From: Desmodesmus armatus
Taxonomy: Eukaryota; Chlorophyta; Chlorophyceae; Sphaeropleales; Scenedesmaceae
DNA: 64,000 bases
Direction: 5' to 3'
Assembly: GCA_007449985.2 (NCBI GenBank)
Contig: VIIQ02000100.1
Span: 248,001-312,000, forward strand
Shown: one piece after another, positions 43,567 through 54,204 of the stretch
Layout of the letters: the number at the start of each line of letters is the position of its first letter
How positions within the stretch are numbered: the first letter of the stretch is position 1
The notes under the pieces: generated by a model
Databases searched by the model: none
What the model was told of the DNA's origin: nothing
What the model saw: the letters and a program-made list of their open reading frames with translations, nothing else
Made by a program: the position numbers and the translations under genes

Positions 43567-46500
43567 GCTGAGGGAACCTGGACACAACGCTGGCCACATT
43601 GCTGCTCCTGTAGGGTTCTGTTGTCGTGGTTGTGTTTTTGCGTGTAGAGATTTGTCCAGCTGAGGGGTTTCATCAGGAGCAGCACGCGTTTCTCCAGCAG
43701 GTGTTACGTACGGTTCAAGCTGGTAGCAGCATCCGGCTGTGCTGAGCTGTGTTGTGTGCAAGGACCTGAGGTGCCTTGGTTGGCCTGGCAAGGCTTGACT
43801 GGAATCCAAGCAGGGCTTGGTGCCACCTGCACACTCGGTGCCTTCTGGGGCCCATTGCCACATGTGCGTGTTGTCCGTTGTTTCGGTTGTGCTTGTGCCA
43901 TGTAAGATGCCATCTTCACAGTGTGTATGTGCAGTCACAGTGTGTATGTGCAGTCACGCTCGGGTAGGCAGGCATGCATTGGTATGTGCACCCCTCTGTG
44001 CAGTGCACCACCCGCTGGGACAGCATGTGATGAAGGTAGCACGAGATTTTGATGCTGAGCAGCCAGGGTACTTGCTGGTTCTTGGTGTAACTCTGCATCA
44101 AATGGCATTGTACAAGCCTTGCATCCCTCCAAGGAAGGTGCATCTCTGAATGAGAGCAACACAGACGGATGATCGGTACGGTTCAGTACGGCCCAGTACA
44201 GTACATGCTGTACTGCTGTACATCACAGGCAACACACCAGTTGCATGTGTCAGCCACTCATCTCAGGCTGGTGAAGCAGTATTCCTTGCCCACCTTGCCT
44301 GGGTCCTGATCCACCTATGGCTGCTCAGGGAGTCATTCTGCATTGATGCTTTCAGGCTGAGGAGTGCCGGCCACACGTAACATGAAACACCACACAACCT
44401 CTGTTTGACACCCCTCACTGGGACTGAACCCAGTATGTTACAACCACCACCAAGGGCTGCTTGATTCACCATGTCAGCAAGCGGCACAAGTGGTGCGGCA
44501 ACTGCTCGTGTCAACCGATGTATTCCTTTCTTTGCCACCCACCGACAAGTTGCAAGAGCAACCGTTCTCCACTGAATGAGAATGCAGCCGATATCTGTTT
44601 GAATGCACAGCGTACACGTACTGCACAGCCGACACTGGATGGCGGCGCAGCACTGGATCGCATCACTTTCAACAAGAATCTCTGAGATCTGAGATCAGAA
44701 TCTGAGATCAAGATCTGAGTTCAAAAAAATCTCAGTAGGCTGCCACCAGCCACACGTGAAGCAACTGCACCACAAGTGATTGAGCCATGCCGCAGGATGT
44801 TGTGCGGCAGCAGACTTTCGGGCAACTCCATTACCACTGCATCCCTTCAGTGCAGACATGTCAAACTGCCGCTTACTCTCACAGTGTCATTCAAGCCGCG
44901 CTATCACTCTCAACATGGCTCTGCCAACAGAAAAACAAACTGCATGTGCTGTCTTGTCTTACAACTTCAAGTTAGGCAGTGAAGGCAGCTTGCAGGATAC
45001 CACCTACCCCAACCACTCCATCAAAGCAGCAACTGCTATGACTCAACCGTCAGACAAACAAATTAGTCACAGAAAGGAATGCAGTCACTTCTCCCGACCG
45101 CGTACGCAGTGCAGTCTACCACAAGCACACCTGCACCAACACAATTCACCTCTCTGCCAATGCTGGCCCTACGTAACCACCACCAACAGGCCACCTAGGT
45201 GCACACCACCATGAGCACAGCCCTCGCCTACAACAGGGAAGGAGCTCTGCCAACCGCACACCCTGCGCCTTGGACAGTTCCCAGCAAAGCTGGTGCAGGC
45301 ATACCTCATTGGTGAGGCTCTGCCTCGGGCCCCCGGCAGTTGGGTCTGGTTGCGCTGTGCGCGGTTCGCCGCCCCCCCCCCCCCACCCCCTCTCCGCGGG
45401 GTCAAACCAATACGAAAGCTGGTGCAGGCGCCACCAAAAAGGTGCATGCGCAAGTGAGGTCATTTACAGGCACCGCACAACCCCCGGCCCCATTCAAGAA
45501 CAGCACCCAGATCCCCTTCCCCTCCTTGACAGTGCTGGGTCCAGCAGTTAACCACCCGCCCCTTGTTGTTCACACAGCCTCTGATACAGCCTCTGATAAA
45601 AAGTTAGATCAGAGAATCCAGGGGGAAAAGAGAGACAAAAAGAGGTCCCTGCTTGCAACTATCAAGCACTGTCAAAAAGACCCCTACAGCTGGTAGGTAC
45701 ATTGAGTGCCAGCCCCCCCCCCCCCGCCCTTTCTCCATGGAAGGATCACGGTCTGGGACTCTGCAAAGCGATGGTGCTGCACTATACCTGGCAATGACAT
45801 GGTGCACCGATACTTGGCATGGCATTGAAGGTGCACAAGAGATGACAAGAAAGGCAGAGCAGCTCAATCAAAAGAGGCCACCCCAGTAGTGCAATCCAAA
45901 CAGAGAATGGTACAATGCTTAGGACAACTCAAACCCAGCCACCCCATGTGTAAGCTGAAACATCAACATATACACACACAAAGCCAATTGACACACAGAG
46001 CCACACCAAACACGATACACCAGGGCATACGTCGTACTGCAAAGTGGCATCCCACAGGCCGCAGCCACTGTCAGACCTCCCCAAAGCACACCCACCAGTA
46101 GCTGCAGCATACAGCGACAGGTCCAACCACCACCACCACCACCACCATGATCAATCTGGGCTCGTGCTCTTGCCAGGTCACAGTACTGGCTTACTCAAGT
46201 CTGCTGTAAGGCCCTAGGGCTGCATGCGCATAGCCAACTCCCAGGAACGTGCAAACCCCAAGCATGGCGTCCCACATGCTGCATAGCATAACACACCCTG
46301 TCGAGTGCATCCACACGCATCCACTACAGGGGCTGCTTGATTGCAGCATTTGTGTATGGGTAGGGCTAGAGAAATAGCTTCAGCCTCTGGCTGTATGCTT
46401 GCGCAGGCCGTTGCATGCTTGTTCAGGCGAGTATCTCGTCAGTGCTGCATGTAGATTGCAGCCAGCAACACCTGCAAGGCACGAAAACATGCAGTACAGC

Positions 46501-47106
46501 ATGAGACGAACCAGCGGTTTTGTTGTGAAAGTGGTGGGGTCTTACACCATGCATCGCGTACTATAGGCCGTTGTTTTTTTGGGCGGGCCTTTGTTCAGCT
46601 GTGTGGGGTGATGGTCACAGCGCCACAGCGTCACAGCAACACAACAATTGTGCTTCACAACCGCCTTGCTGACCACAGGTTGGGACCAAGCACTGGCGCT
46701 ACACCTGACGGCACCCACTACTAAAAACTCAACCAGGTTGTTCAGTTGAGGTTTTTGAGGCCGCCAACATGATTGAACGCTGCAGTTCAAAGGCGAAAGG
46801 AAAGGACGTCAACCTGCGACGTTGCTCGCCGCTGGGTGAAGCTGCCGCTGCTGCAGCGCTTGAATAGCGTCGGACCGACCCCACTCTACTTCTGTCATCA
46901 TCATCATTACACGTGTTTCCAGCCAGGTTCATCGCGCAGCATGCTGCTAGCAGCGAGTCGACCTTGGTGCAAGACAAGCAATACACCACCAGGCGACCAG
47001 TGACGTAGGGCACTAGAAAGCCTGGGCCAGTTACGGCCCTCAAAGCCAACAGCACAAGAAAAAGAACTAATATAGGTAGTATGTTGTACATATACTATAC
47101 AAGCAA
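43567..47106. other. STI1 3' end and gene-poor spacer
   Basis: Candidate TGTAA signals for STI1 lie at 43901-43905 and 44086-44090. Beyond them I see no supported gene. A TCTGAGATC-type short repeat occurs near 44688-44720, C runs near 45370 and 45713, and (CAC)n near 46128-46148. A minus-strand TGTAA at 46907-46911 might terminate the TAZ zinc-finger transcript if that gene extends across the LINE. Confidence 0.5.
43901..43905 (+). terminator. Candidate TGTAA polyadenylation signal, STI1
   Basis: TGTAA 335 bases past the STI1 stop on the sense strand; a second copy lies at 44086-44090. Confidence 0.45.
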
Positions 47107-47660
47107 CTCAGTTGGACATGACCCCTGGTCCAGTTGCAGACCATGCTGCCTGGAACGGCAGGGTCTCAGCGCGCTGCCGCATCCTGCTGCTGTAGCGTGT
47201 GGCATTGAGTGGTCGCCGGAAAGGCACCCCATTAGCGCGTGGGTGTGTCAGTCTGTAGAGCATGCTCCGCCAAGAACCGCGCAATGCACATGCATCCGTA
47301 AGGTCGTGCATGTTCGTTGGCTGCCCCAAGGCCTGCAGATCCCTCGTGACACATTTTTCCCAGCTCATAGGCGGTCCCCCCCGCGGTGCTGCACCAGCGT
47401 CGTGCATAAGTGAGAAGAGCACCTGTCGAGGGTAACGCTCCTCCCCCATACGCAAGACGTGCCCCAGCCACCGCAGCCTGTGGGCTGTGAGGTGGCTGGC
47501 TAGGCTGACTGTGTCACACTGAGACCATAAATGTTGCCTGCTGTGCCGATCAGCGCGACGCACATTCAAAATATGCCGGAGGCAATCAGAGTGCACCACT
47601 TCCAACCGGTCAGCCTGCTTCTGAGTAATAGCCCAGGTCTCACTGCCAAACAGTACTTAT
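47107..47660 (-). mobile_element. 5'-truncated non-LTR retrotransposon (LINE) ORF2 3' end
   Basis: On the minus strand the frame from about 47656 to the stop at 47108 encodes the C-terminal region of a LINE reverse-transcriptase protein. It includes the signature FGSETWAITQKQADRLEVVH, then CLRHILNVRRADR and HRLRWLGHVLRM, which are common to the tails of non-LTR retrotransposon ORFs. The catalytic reverse-transcriptase motifs would lie further 5' and are absent, so this is a dead-on-arrival 5' truncation. The truncation point meets an AT-rich TATATACATATAT stretch. The frame itself is intact, which suggests recent insertion. Confidence 0.8.
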
Positions 47661-47670
47661 ATACATATAT

Positions 47671-47766
47671 GTGAGGTGGCTGGCTAGGCTGACTGTGTCA
47701 CACTGAGACCATAAATGTTGCCTGCTGTGCCGATCAGCGCGACGCACATTCAAAATATGCCGGAGG

Positions 47767-47770
<4 letters not shown>
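47671..47770 (-). repeat. Exact 100-bp duplicate of part of the LINE
   Basis: This segment is identical, base for base by eye, to 47487-47586 inside the LINE. It is flanked on both sides by TA-rich microsatellite. Confidence 0.92.

Positions 47771-47798
<28 letters not shown>
47769..47798. repeat. (TA)n microsatellite
   Basis: Thirty bases of alternating AT immediately follow the 100-bp duplicate of the LINE. Confidence 0.95.
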
Positions 47799-47800
<2 letters not shown>

Positions 47801-47846
47801 TGTGTGCTGACCAATTGGCAGCCAGCACAGTGTTTGACAGCGTCTC

Positions 47847-48847
47847 TTACACACTCACATCGTTTAGTGCTGGGCGTGGTGCTGGGCCAATCATTGGCAT
47901 GCCACCTGGCGTGGGAACAGCAGCTGCTGCCTGGTCGTTCTGGCGCGTGATATACTCACGCACAGGCACACAGATGGGGCACCGCGGGTTCTGGCTGCTG
48001 TCCTGCATGCCAGTAGGACAGCAATAAAGAGTCACGTGCAGGCTTTGAACTTGGCCCCTACACCAACAAATCCCGCGCTGCTGACAGCTCTGCAAGTGGA
48101 TGGCTGCCAGCACAAGCTGGAGCACCCACATGGCAAAAACACATCATTTACCACTATGTGCGAGTCGGAACGCACTTTTTGAGCCTGATGACATGCACTT
48201 GATGGTTGTATATCATGTGTTAAACATCACAGCCCAGCTTGCACAGCCCCTTCCAATGTGCCCTTACAACTTCTGCAAGCGCTGCGTCTGTTGTGCTGAG
48301 CATGTGCTGGCTCAGCAGCCAGCATGTAGATCCAGTCCTGCACTGGCCTGGCAGTGCTGGTGGTGCTGCAGTTGGTCCTTGCTCAAGATGCAGCGTGGGA
48401 AGGGGCACTGTGGCGACTTGCAGCGCAGCATATGGCCCCACAGCTCCTTGCCCACCACACACGTGTGCAGGAACCGGCACTGACCGTCCTTCCGTGGGCA
48501 CTTGGCACAGTGCAGCAGGAACAACAGCCAGCGCTGCTGCTTCTTGACAAACTCCTCTTCGTTTGGTGCTTTCTGCCACTGCTCGTAGAGTCCAGTTTTG
48601 AGGCGGGCTGTTCTCTGTACCCTGGAAGCTGTGGTGGTTGTGCTGGGGCCTGTTGTGCTGCGGGTGGCACAGCTGCTGCTGCTGGAAATAGTGCTGGTGC
48701 AGCAACAGCCACAGGGTGCGCAACTGCTGCTGTTGGTGGGTGGACTATGTCCTGCTGGCTCGGTGGTGGCTGAGGGACAGCAGCTGTGCCATGGTTCGAT
48801 GTGACACTGCCTTGATCACCTCGAGAGAACAACGGAGATTCAGACAT
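47847..48847 (-). CDS. TAZ-type zinc-finger protein (exon model approximate)
   Basis: The TAZ fold is a three-zinc module found in CBP/p300-type acetyltransferases and in plant BT adaptor proteins. The zinc-finger exon (about 48610-48348) reads FVKKQQRWLLFLLHCAKCP, then GQCRFLHTC, LWGHMLRC, QCPFPRC and LQHHQHC. The next exon (48002 down) supplies NPRCPICVPVREYI. Together they give the spaced HCCC ligand sets. The start at 48847 (MSESPLFSRG) opens a Pro/Ala-rich frame to about 48610 that is one base out of step with the finger frame, so a short intron or an indel lies between. The finger exon seems to end at CAG followed by GCCAGT, a possible GC-AG intron. The last exon either stops at 47847 or splices at a good GTGAGT (47858), in which case further exons lie beyond the LINE. 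Confidence 0.65.
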
Positions 48848-51493
48848 GCCTGGTGCAGGACGTTTTGCTAGAGTCACCAAGGTCACTGGACAAAATTGGA
48901 GCTGGACAGCTTCGTAAGACGTTTCGGGGATGTGGCGACACAATTGGTGCTCGGTTTCTGGGGCAAGAAACCGACCTTGAAATGCACAGTGTTAGGCTTT
49001 ATGTTTCCAACGGCAGGAAGTCGTCAGGGCCTTCAAGACCTATTGGGGCTTTTGGGAGTTGCGGTTACCCACCAATTATCTTTGTAAAACAAGAAAAATT
49101 GTAGTTGGCTAGTCGGTGGTCAATCTATGCGCACAGACGCGGGCGGACATCCCAGGTCCTCGCAGATCTGCAGATCACATGTCAAAGGTTGACCTCACAT
49201 TCTCGAACATCAACGTGATCTGCACCTCAAACTGCACAAGTGCACAAAGCAGGGCACCTGACGGCCAAATTTGCGTTAGCTGTGCAGGTGCAAATCTGAC
49301 TTACTATCCAGGGGGGGGGGGCAGTCTATCAGCTGGACAGCACCATCCTACACTTTGGCCTGCCAACTTCAGGATATGTTATATATACCAACAGCTTTCA
49401 TTTGACTCAATTAGAAGGAAATGTGAGGGGGTTTAGGGAGGGGGGGAGGGGGGGTGGTCTTGGGCCAGTTGAACTTTCTTCACAGGGTTCAGTAACTTTT
49501 TTATTTGCAGCCCGTTTGACCTCGTAAGCTGCTCATTTTGAAGCTTACATCACATGCTATCGATTGCAAGCCTTTGTGTAGCCTCACAATACATATTAGG
49601 CAACCTCCAGGCTGAGAAAGGCAGCAGCACAGCGGTGGTTGACTGGCGGTTGAGGGCAGTGGCCCCGTATGTTGGTTGGGCTTGATGTAAAGCATTTCTG
49701 AGTCATGTCAATGTATTGTGGTAACATAAGGATGTCTTTACAATGCTGTTGAGCACTCTGGGGTCGATTCAGGATGCAAAGCACCATTGATCGATCTTGA
49801 GATCACTGTTCCGAAACCAGGCCTCAGGGGAGGTTGGAGCACGGTTCTGAGGGTGCAGAAACAATGTTACATATGTAAACATGCATATCAACCATCGTGG
49901 GGCCCTGAAACGCAGCTTTACGGGGTAAGTGGGGGGTGTCTGGGGCCGTTTGAACTTTCTCGGGATGGTGTCCCCAACTTTATTTTCTGCCCCCCCCCCC
50001 CCCCCCTGTACTATCTCATCTTTGTCCCCAGCCCCAGTTCTTGGTCTCAGCAGCTCACTACTGACCATGGGGGCCTGGAGTCATCAACCCACTACTATCC
50101 CTGAAGAACAGTTGTGTTTTGATGGTAGCCTGCTGATGTCAGCACCACAGTTGAAAAGCTCCTTGACATGAGGCTGTTTCCAGGCGGTCTGCCATGACAC
50201 TGAGGTCAACTGATGCAAGGGCGGCGCTACAAAGCCAGCACCACAATGGTGCCGTGATGTGTCAGCACAGCACAACCTGTAGCACATGAGTGTAGATTGC
50301 TGCAGGCTGTGAATGCTACAGCTGGAAGGGGGGCAAGGGAGCTGTCTGGGCTGTTTGATTATAGTGTGATCAGGTTGCACCTCTCGTTGTTGTAATGCAG
50401 TCGTTGCTGTCATGCCCAACATGCCACTCAGTGGTCCAGTGGCCCAGTGACTGGGCGTGCTTTGTTGATGGTCAGACATCTCCTCTCAGGCATTCCATCG
50501 GCAGGCATGCCCGTTGCTTCCAAGTATATATGCGTCCCTCCTGAATCGTCCCATCAGCAATGCCAATGGGATGTGCAGGTGCTACAACGCCTTCAGTCCC
50601 TGCGCAAGGCCTCCATGGTATCAGCAGCAGTCCCCGAAGACCACAGCACTCATTACAACATCACTGTTCCAACTCACAATTACGACAACGCGCTGGCATG
50701 CATGCCAGCATTTGCTGTCTGCTGACCAACACAACAGTCAACCACTAGTACCACTCCTACTGTATGTCCATTTTTCAGTGGCACTGCTAGTCTGGCCACG
50801 CCCGACCGGCCAATCCACACAAGGGCATGCAAGCAGCAATGGCAACACCATGCTCTGCAGATATCATCCTGCACAGCAGTACTGCCTTGGTGCATTGGCT
50901 GATGCACCAGCATGGGCTGGGCTCTGGGGGTGCACTGTGTCCTGTAGCGCACTGTGCGCCAGCATATGCATCTCACCATTCAGCCCCTGCAGAGTGCACA
51001 AGCTGCCATGTCGCTGATGCATCGTATGCACACTCATCATGGTGATGGCGCACAGTCGTAAGACGTGGCACATTGCAGTGCACTTGCTCAGTGAGAGCTA
51101 GTCTGAGCCTCGCAATGCTAGGAAGCGTTTATAGACCATCTGCAGCTCGCTCTTCCAGACAACCTACAACTCACACTGCTCCACAACATGCAGCTCGCAC
51201 TGCTCCACACTGTGGACTTATCATAAGCAGCTCACACTGCTAGACATGATGGCAGTTTCTGTGCCACTGACCCCCAACATCAACGCATGCATGTGCCGGC
51301 CTTGCAGAGCGCGACACCTGTGGAAGATCAGTCGATAGCGTGAGTGTGTGTGCGGAAAATTTCCTCAAGGCACTGCAGCAATGCACGTGACATGCCCGCC
51401 AACAATTGTGCCTAGTCAGGACTGGCTCTTGCAGAAGATGTGGGACACACTGTGTTGATATCATATTCTGAGTCAGAATCCAGGAGGGGACAG

Positions 51494-51531
51494 GGCGTAC
51501 ACATGTGTACGCCCCATCTGTACAGATGGGG
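51494..51531. repeat. Two overlapping perfect 20-bp palindromes
   Basis: GGCGTACACATGTGTACGCC (51494-51513) is immediately joined, sharing two bases, to CCCCATCTGTACAGATGGGG (51512-51531). Both are perfectly self-complementary. Confidence 0.9.
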
Positions 51532-52327
51532 CGCCCTCACAAGCAAACAACTCCCCAAATGTCGCACCATGCCATCACAGGGTGCAATGCAATCATATCG
51601 CACTCTGCGGCAACACAGGGAATCAGCCTTGCACACAAGTGCCACGCATACTTCAACTAAGTTAGGGATGTGAGGGAAGGGCCCTGAAGGTTGGCAGAGT
51701 GGGGGGCACTGCCAGCACTGGCAGTTTCAAGGTGCTTCATCGGCCATGCACCCTAATTTCAAATAGGCCCAAAGAGCTGCAAATTGGGGCCATGCAACCA
51801 ACAAAACCTCAAGTTGGGGTGCAAAGATGTGGCTGCCAGTACCGTTGCCTCACCCCACTGGTGGCACCTAAACTGCATGTAGTGCTCGCAACCGGGCACA
51901 GTAACAATGCACACTGTTTGCATTGTGTCATGCAGGGCGCCACAGGACACCCACTCTCCAAGAGCTATGCCAAGTCCGACTTGGTTGAACCAACTAGTCA
52001 CCTGCAGGCCTTGGGGGTCCTATAACTTTCTACCCCCCCCCCCCCCCCCCTGCCCTGATTGCACACATAATGATATACGGTGTGACAACCAAACAGCACT
52101 GCAGGCCGTGTCCACTTTCAACATCAAGACATACAATTTGAAGGTACTCCATCATATCTAGTCTAGACTACAGCGACGGCTAGATGACCAAGCACGACAT
52201 GTGGTGTACACCAGCAAATGGAACTGCACTTGCGGCAATTGCTGACATTCGCCGTGCAGTAATGAACCCTCCCCAGGCCTCACACTCCACTGTCCTGGCA
52301 AGACAGCCTCACCATCTGGTCTTAAAC

Positions 52328-52383
52328 GAGTCAGGGTTACTTGCTGGTGATTAGAGTCAGCATTAACCCTGACTCTGATCACC
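52328..52383. repeat. Interleaved inverted repeats
   Basis: GAGTCAGGGTTA (52328-52339) pairs with TAACCCTGACTC (52364-52375). GGTGATTAGAGTCAG (52346-52360) pairs with CTGACTCTGATCACC (52369-52383) with one mismatch. The two pairings share bases and are mutually exclusive. Confidence 0.85.
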
Positions 52384-52543
52384 ATAAAAAGCCTGGACTT
52401 GCCATGTCGGCATGCAACGCCGACAATAGCTTGCTTCCCGCACTGTGCACAACGTGGGTCACAACCCCTGATCAGCATGCACGCCGCCGCTCACATGACT
52501 CATCCCCCTGACAACCAACACTCAGTCAATGCGCTGCAGTGCA

Positions 52544-54204
52544 TTAATGCACTGCAGGTACTGTGCCATTGACATCAGCTGTTCCGTTGCTCCTCATGCC
52601 GCCAGCATCGGGGTTGGTGGTGACGGGCCTGTTGGCAAAGTGTGGGTGCTGCTGTGATGCAGGCTTCCTTGTGCCACCCAGCAATGTGGTCAGACCGTCG
52701 ACATAGGTATCTGTGAGGGCGACCACATCCCCAGCGAGGTTACTCAGGTCCGATTGAAGCTGGCCCATGATGGCTGCAATCTGACTGATCTGGGTGGCGT
52801 CCAGGTTTGGGAGGGATTGCAGCTGGGCACTGGCTTGTGCAATAAGTGGCGTAGTGTCTCCCAGCAAGGTTTCGACGTCACCGCTCATCTGTTCAGCGTC
52901 AGCTATGGCCTGTAGATTTGTGGCAGTCGTCTGAGCATTTCAGGCTGACAGCTCGCCTTCCAGTCGGCGGATTGTTGCTTGCTGCTGTGCAATGGTGCTG
53001 TCATATGCCCCTGCAGACATTGGTACAAGGCAGGGCAGGCAGGCAGGCAGGCAAGAGATTATGAGCCAAGGCATGTGCCATAGTGCGGCGGCCATGTTTA
53101 TTTGCGGCTACATGTGCGGTGCAATAAATAAACAGTTGGAGTCCAACAACCATCTGTAGTGGTCCTGTGCTGTTGGTAGATGTTTGTGCCCTGAGACCTT
53201 TCATGCTACGACAGTGTGCGGTGCCAGGAGGAAGCATGGAATGCTATCGACCGTCAACCAGTCCCTTTTGGCTAATTACTGTTGCACAATTGCTGTGGCT
53301 GCATGCTGAGGAACCCTTTTGCAGCACCACAGCAGCACTGGCAGCGGCAGCAACAGAATTGGGGACCCACCAAAGTAGCAGCCGCTGCCCAGAGTGTCCC
53401 AAAGGAAGCTGTGTTTGTCATCATGGTGCTTCCGATGACTGTAGGAATGGTCACCGTGCTTGTTAAAAGGGTGCTTGCCGGTGTCCTGCAGCATACAAAC
53501 GGATTTTGTGCACGATGGACAGCAGAATATTAAGAGTCTTATGCTGAGTGTGGCAGGCATATGGTTGGTGTTGATGTCTGGCAGCTACGGCTCAGCTCAC
53601 TGGCTGATCACTTCCGCAGTCATGGACTGCATGCATGGCAGGCAAACACTGTGCACACCCCTTGTCAGCTCCAGAGGTCCATGGCCTGGCTGGCAGCACC
53701 TACTGTTGATAATGAATTGACCCCGATAATTCTGATGTCTCACCCTGCCATACTCTTCATCTGACTGACGGTAGAAATCTGCATGTGCGTCCTGCTGGGA
53801 TCTTGCCTGCGCGAGAGGACAATCCGGGGGCAGCATTGAGATGAGCAAACAGCCCTGAATTCATGATTGGGCCGTGTAATACATACCGTGCATCGCACAT
53901 GTACTGTACATGCAATGTGCTGCCCAGTGCATTGACAAGCTGGATTGGCAATACATGTGACGGAAGACGATACTTTTATATGTTTGTCAAGGAAGTTTGC
54001 AACACATATGCAGTCGGACACACTCTCCCTGGAACTAGGGGTGATGATAGCTTAGCTGCGTAATGATTACCACTGCCTGGAACCAGAACACCTCGGCTGC
54101 CTGCAACTATGCTGATGCTGCGACCGTCGTATTACCTCTGTTTCGCACACGCCAAGCGAAAATACGGCGCACAAGAAAAGCAACCACTTGGCTATAGCTA
54201 GCAT
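52544..54204 (-). CDS. Predicted secreted His-rich/coiled-coil protein with an in-frame TGA
   Basis: Four exons connect in phase on the minus strand: 54204-54136, 53806-53744, 53485-53371 and 53010-52544. Exon 1 is a clear signal peptide (MLAIAKWLLFLCAVFSLGVC) ending at a GTAATA donor. Exon 2 is polar (DFYRQSDEEYGR). Exon 3 is His/Lys/Asp-rich (HGDHSYSHRKHHDDKH). Exon 4 begins with a helical AQQQATIRRLEGELSA and then meets TGA at 52942-52940, codon 106. The same frame continues for 130 codons with equally regular helical sequence (LQAIADAEQMSGDVETLLGD, LQSDLSNLAGDVVALTDTYV) to a TAA at 52544. The product is therefore either a 105-residue secreted protein, a nonsense-mutated 236-residue one, or a readthrough case. 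I recognise no family. There is a 3-base-offset alternative ATG at 53020 just before the exon 4 acceptor, so exon 4 alone could also be a separate gene. Confidence 0.5.

Larger units (their letters stand above)
48848..52543. other. Gene-poor region with short repeats and palindromes
   Basis: No supported gene. A short AT-richer frame at 48853-49104 has no family resemblance and overlaps the TAZ gene's probable promoter. Two diverged copies of a block (GTTTGAACTTTCT context) followed by G or C runs lie near 49440-49510 and 49940-50010. Palindromes occur at 51494-51531 and an interleaved inverted repeat at 52328-52383. Confidence 0.5.

Noticed and set aside
46729..47091. Minus-strand frame (about 120 codons) downstream of the LINE as a last exon of the TAZ zinc-finger gene
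   Set aside because: An Ala-rich open frame with no zinc-finger continuation and no acceptor in the phase required by the 47859 donor.
48853..49104. 83-codon plus-strand frame upstream of the TAZ gene
   Set aside because: Short and without homology; it overlaps the likely promoter and 5' leader of the minus-strand zinc-finger gene.
52940..52942. TGA as a definite selenocysteine codon
   Set aside because: No flanking Cys or redox motif and no SECIS element that I could recognise; left as one of several explanations.
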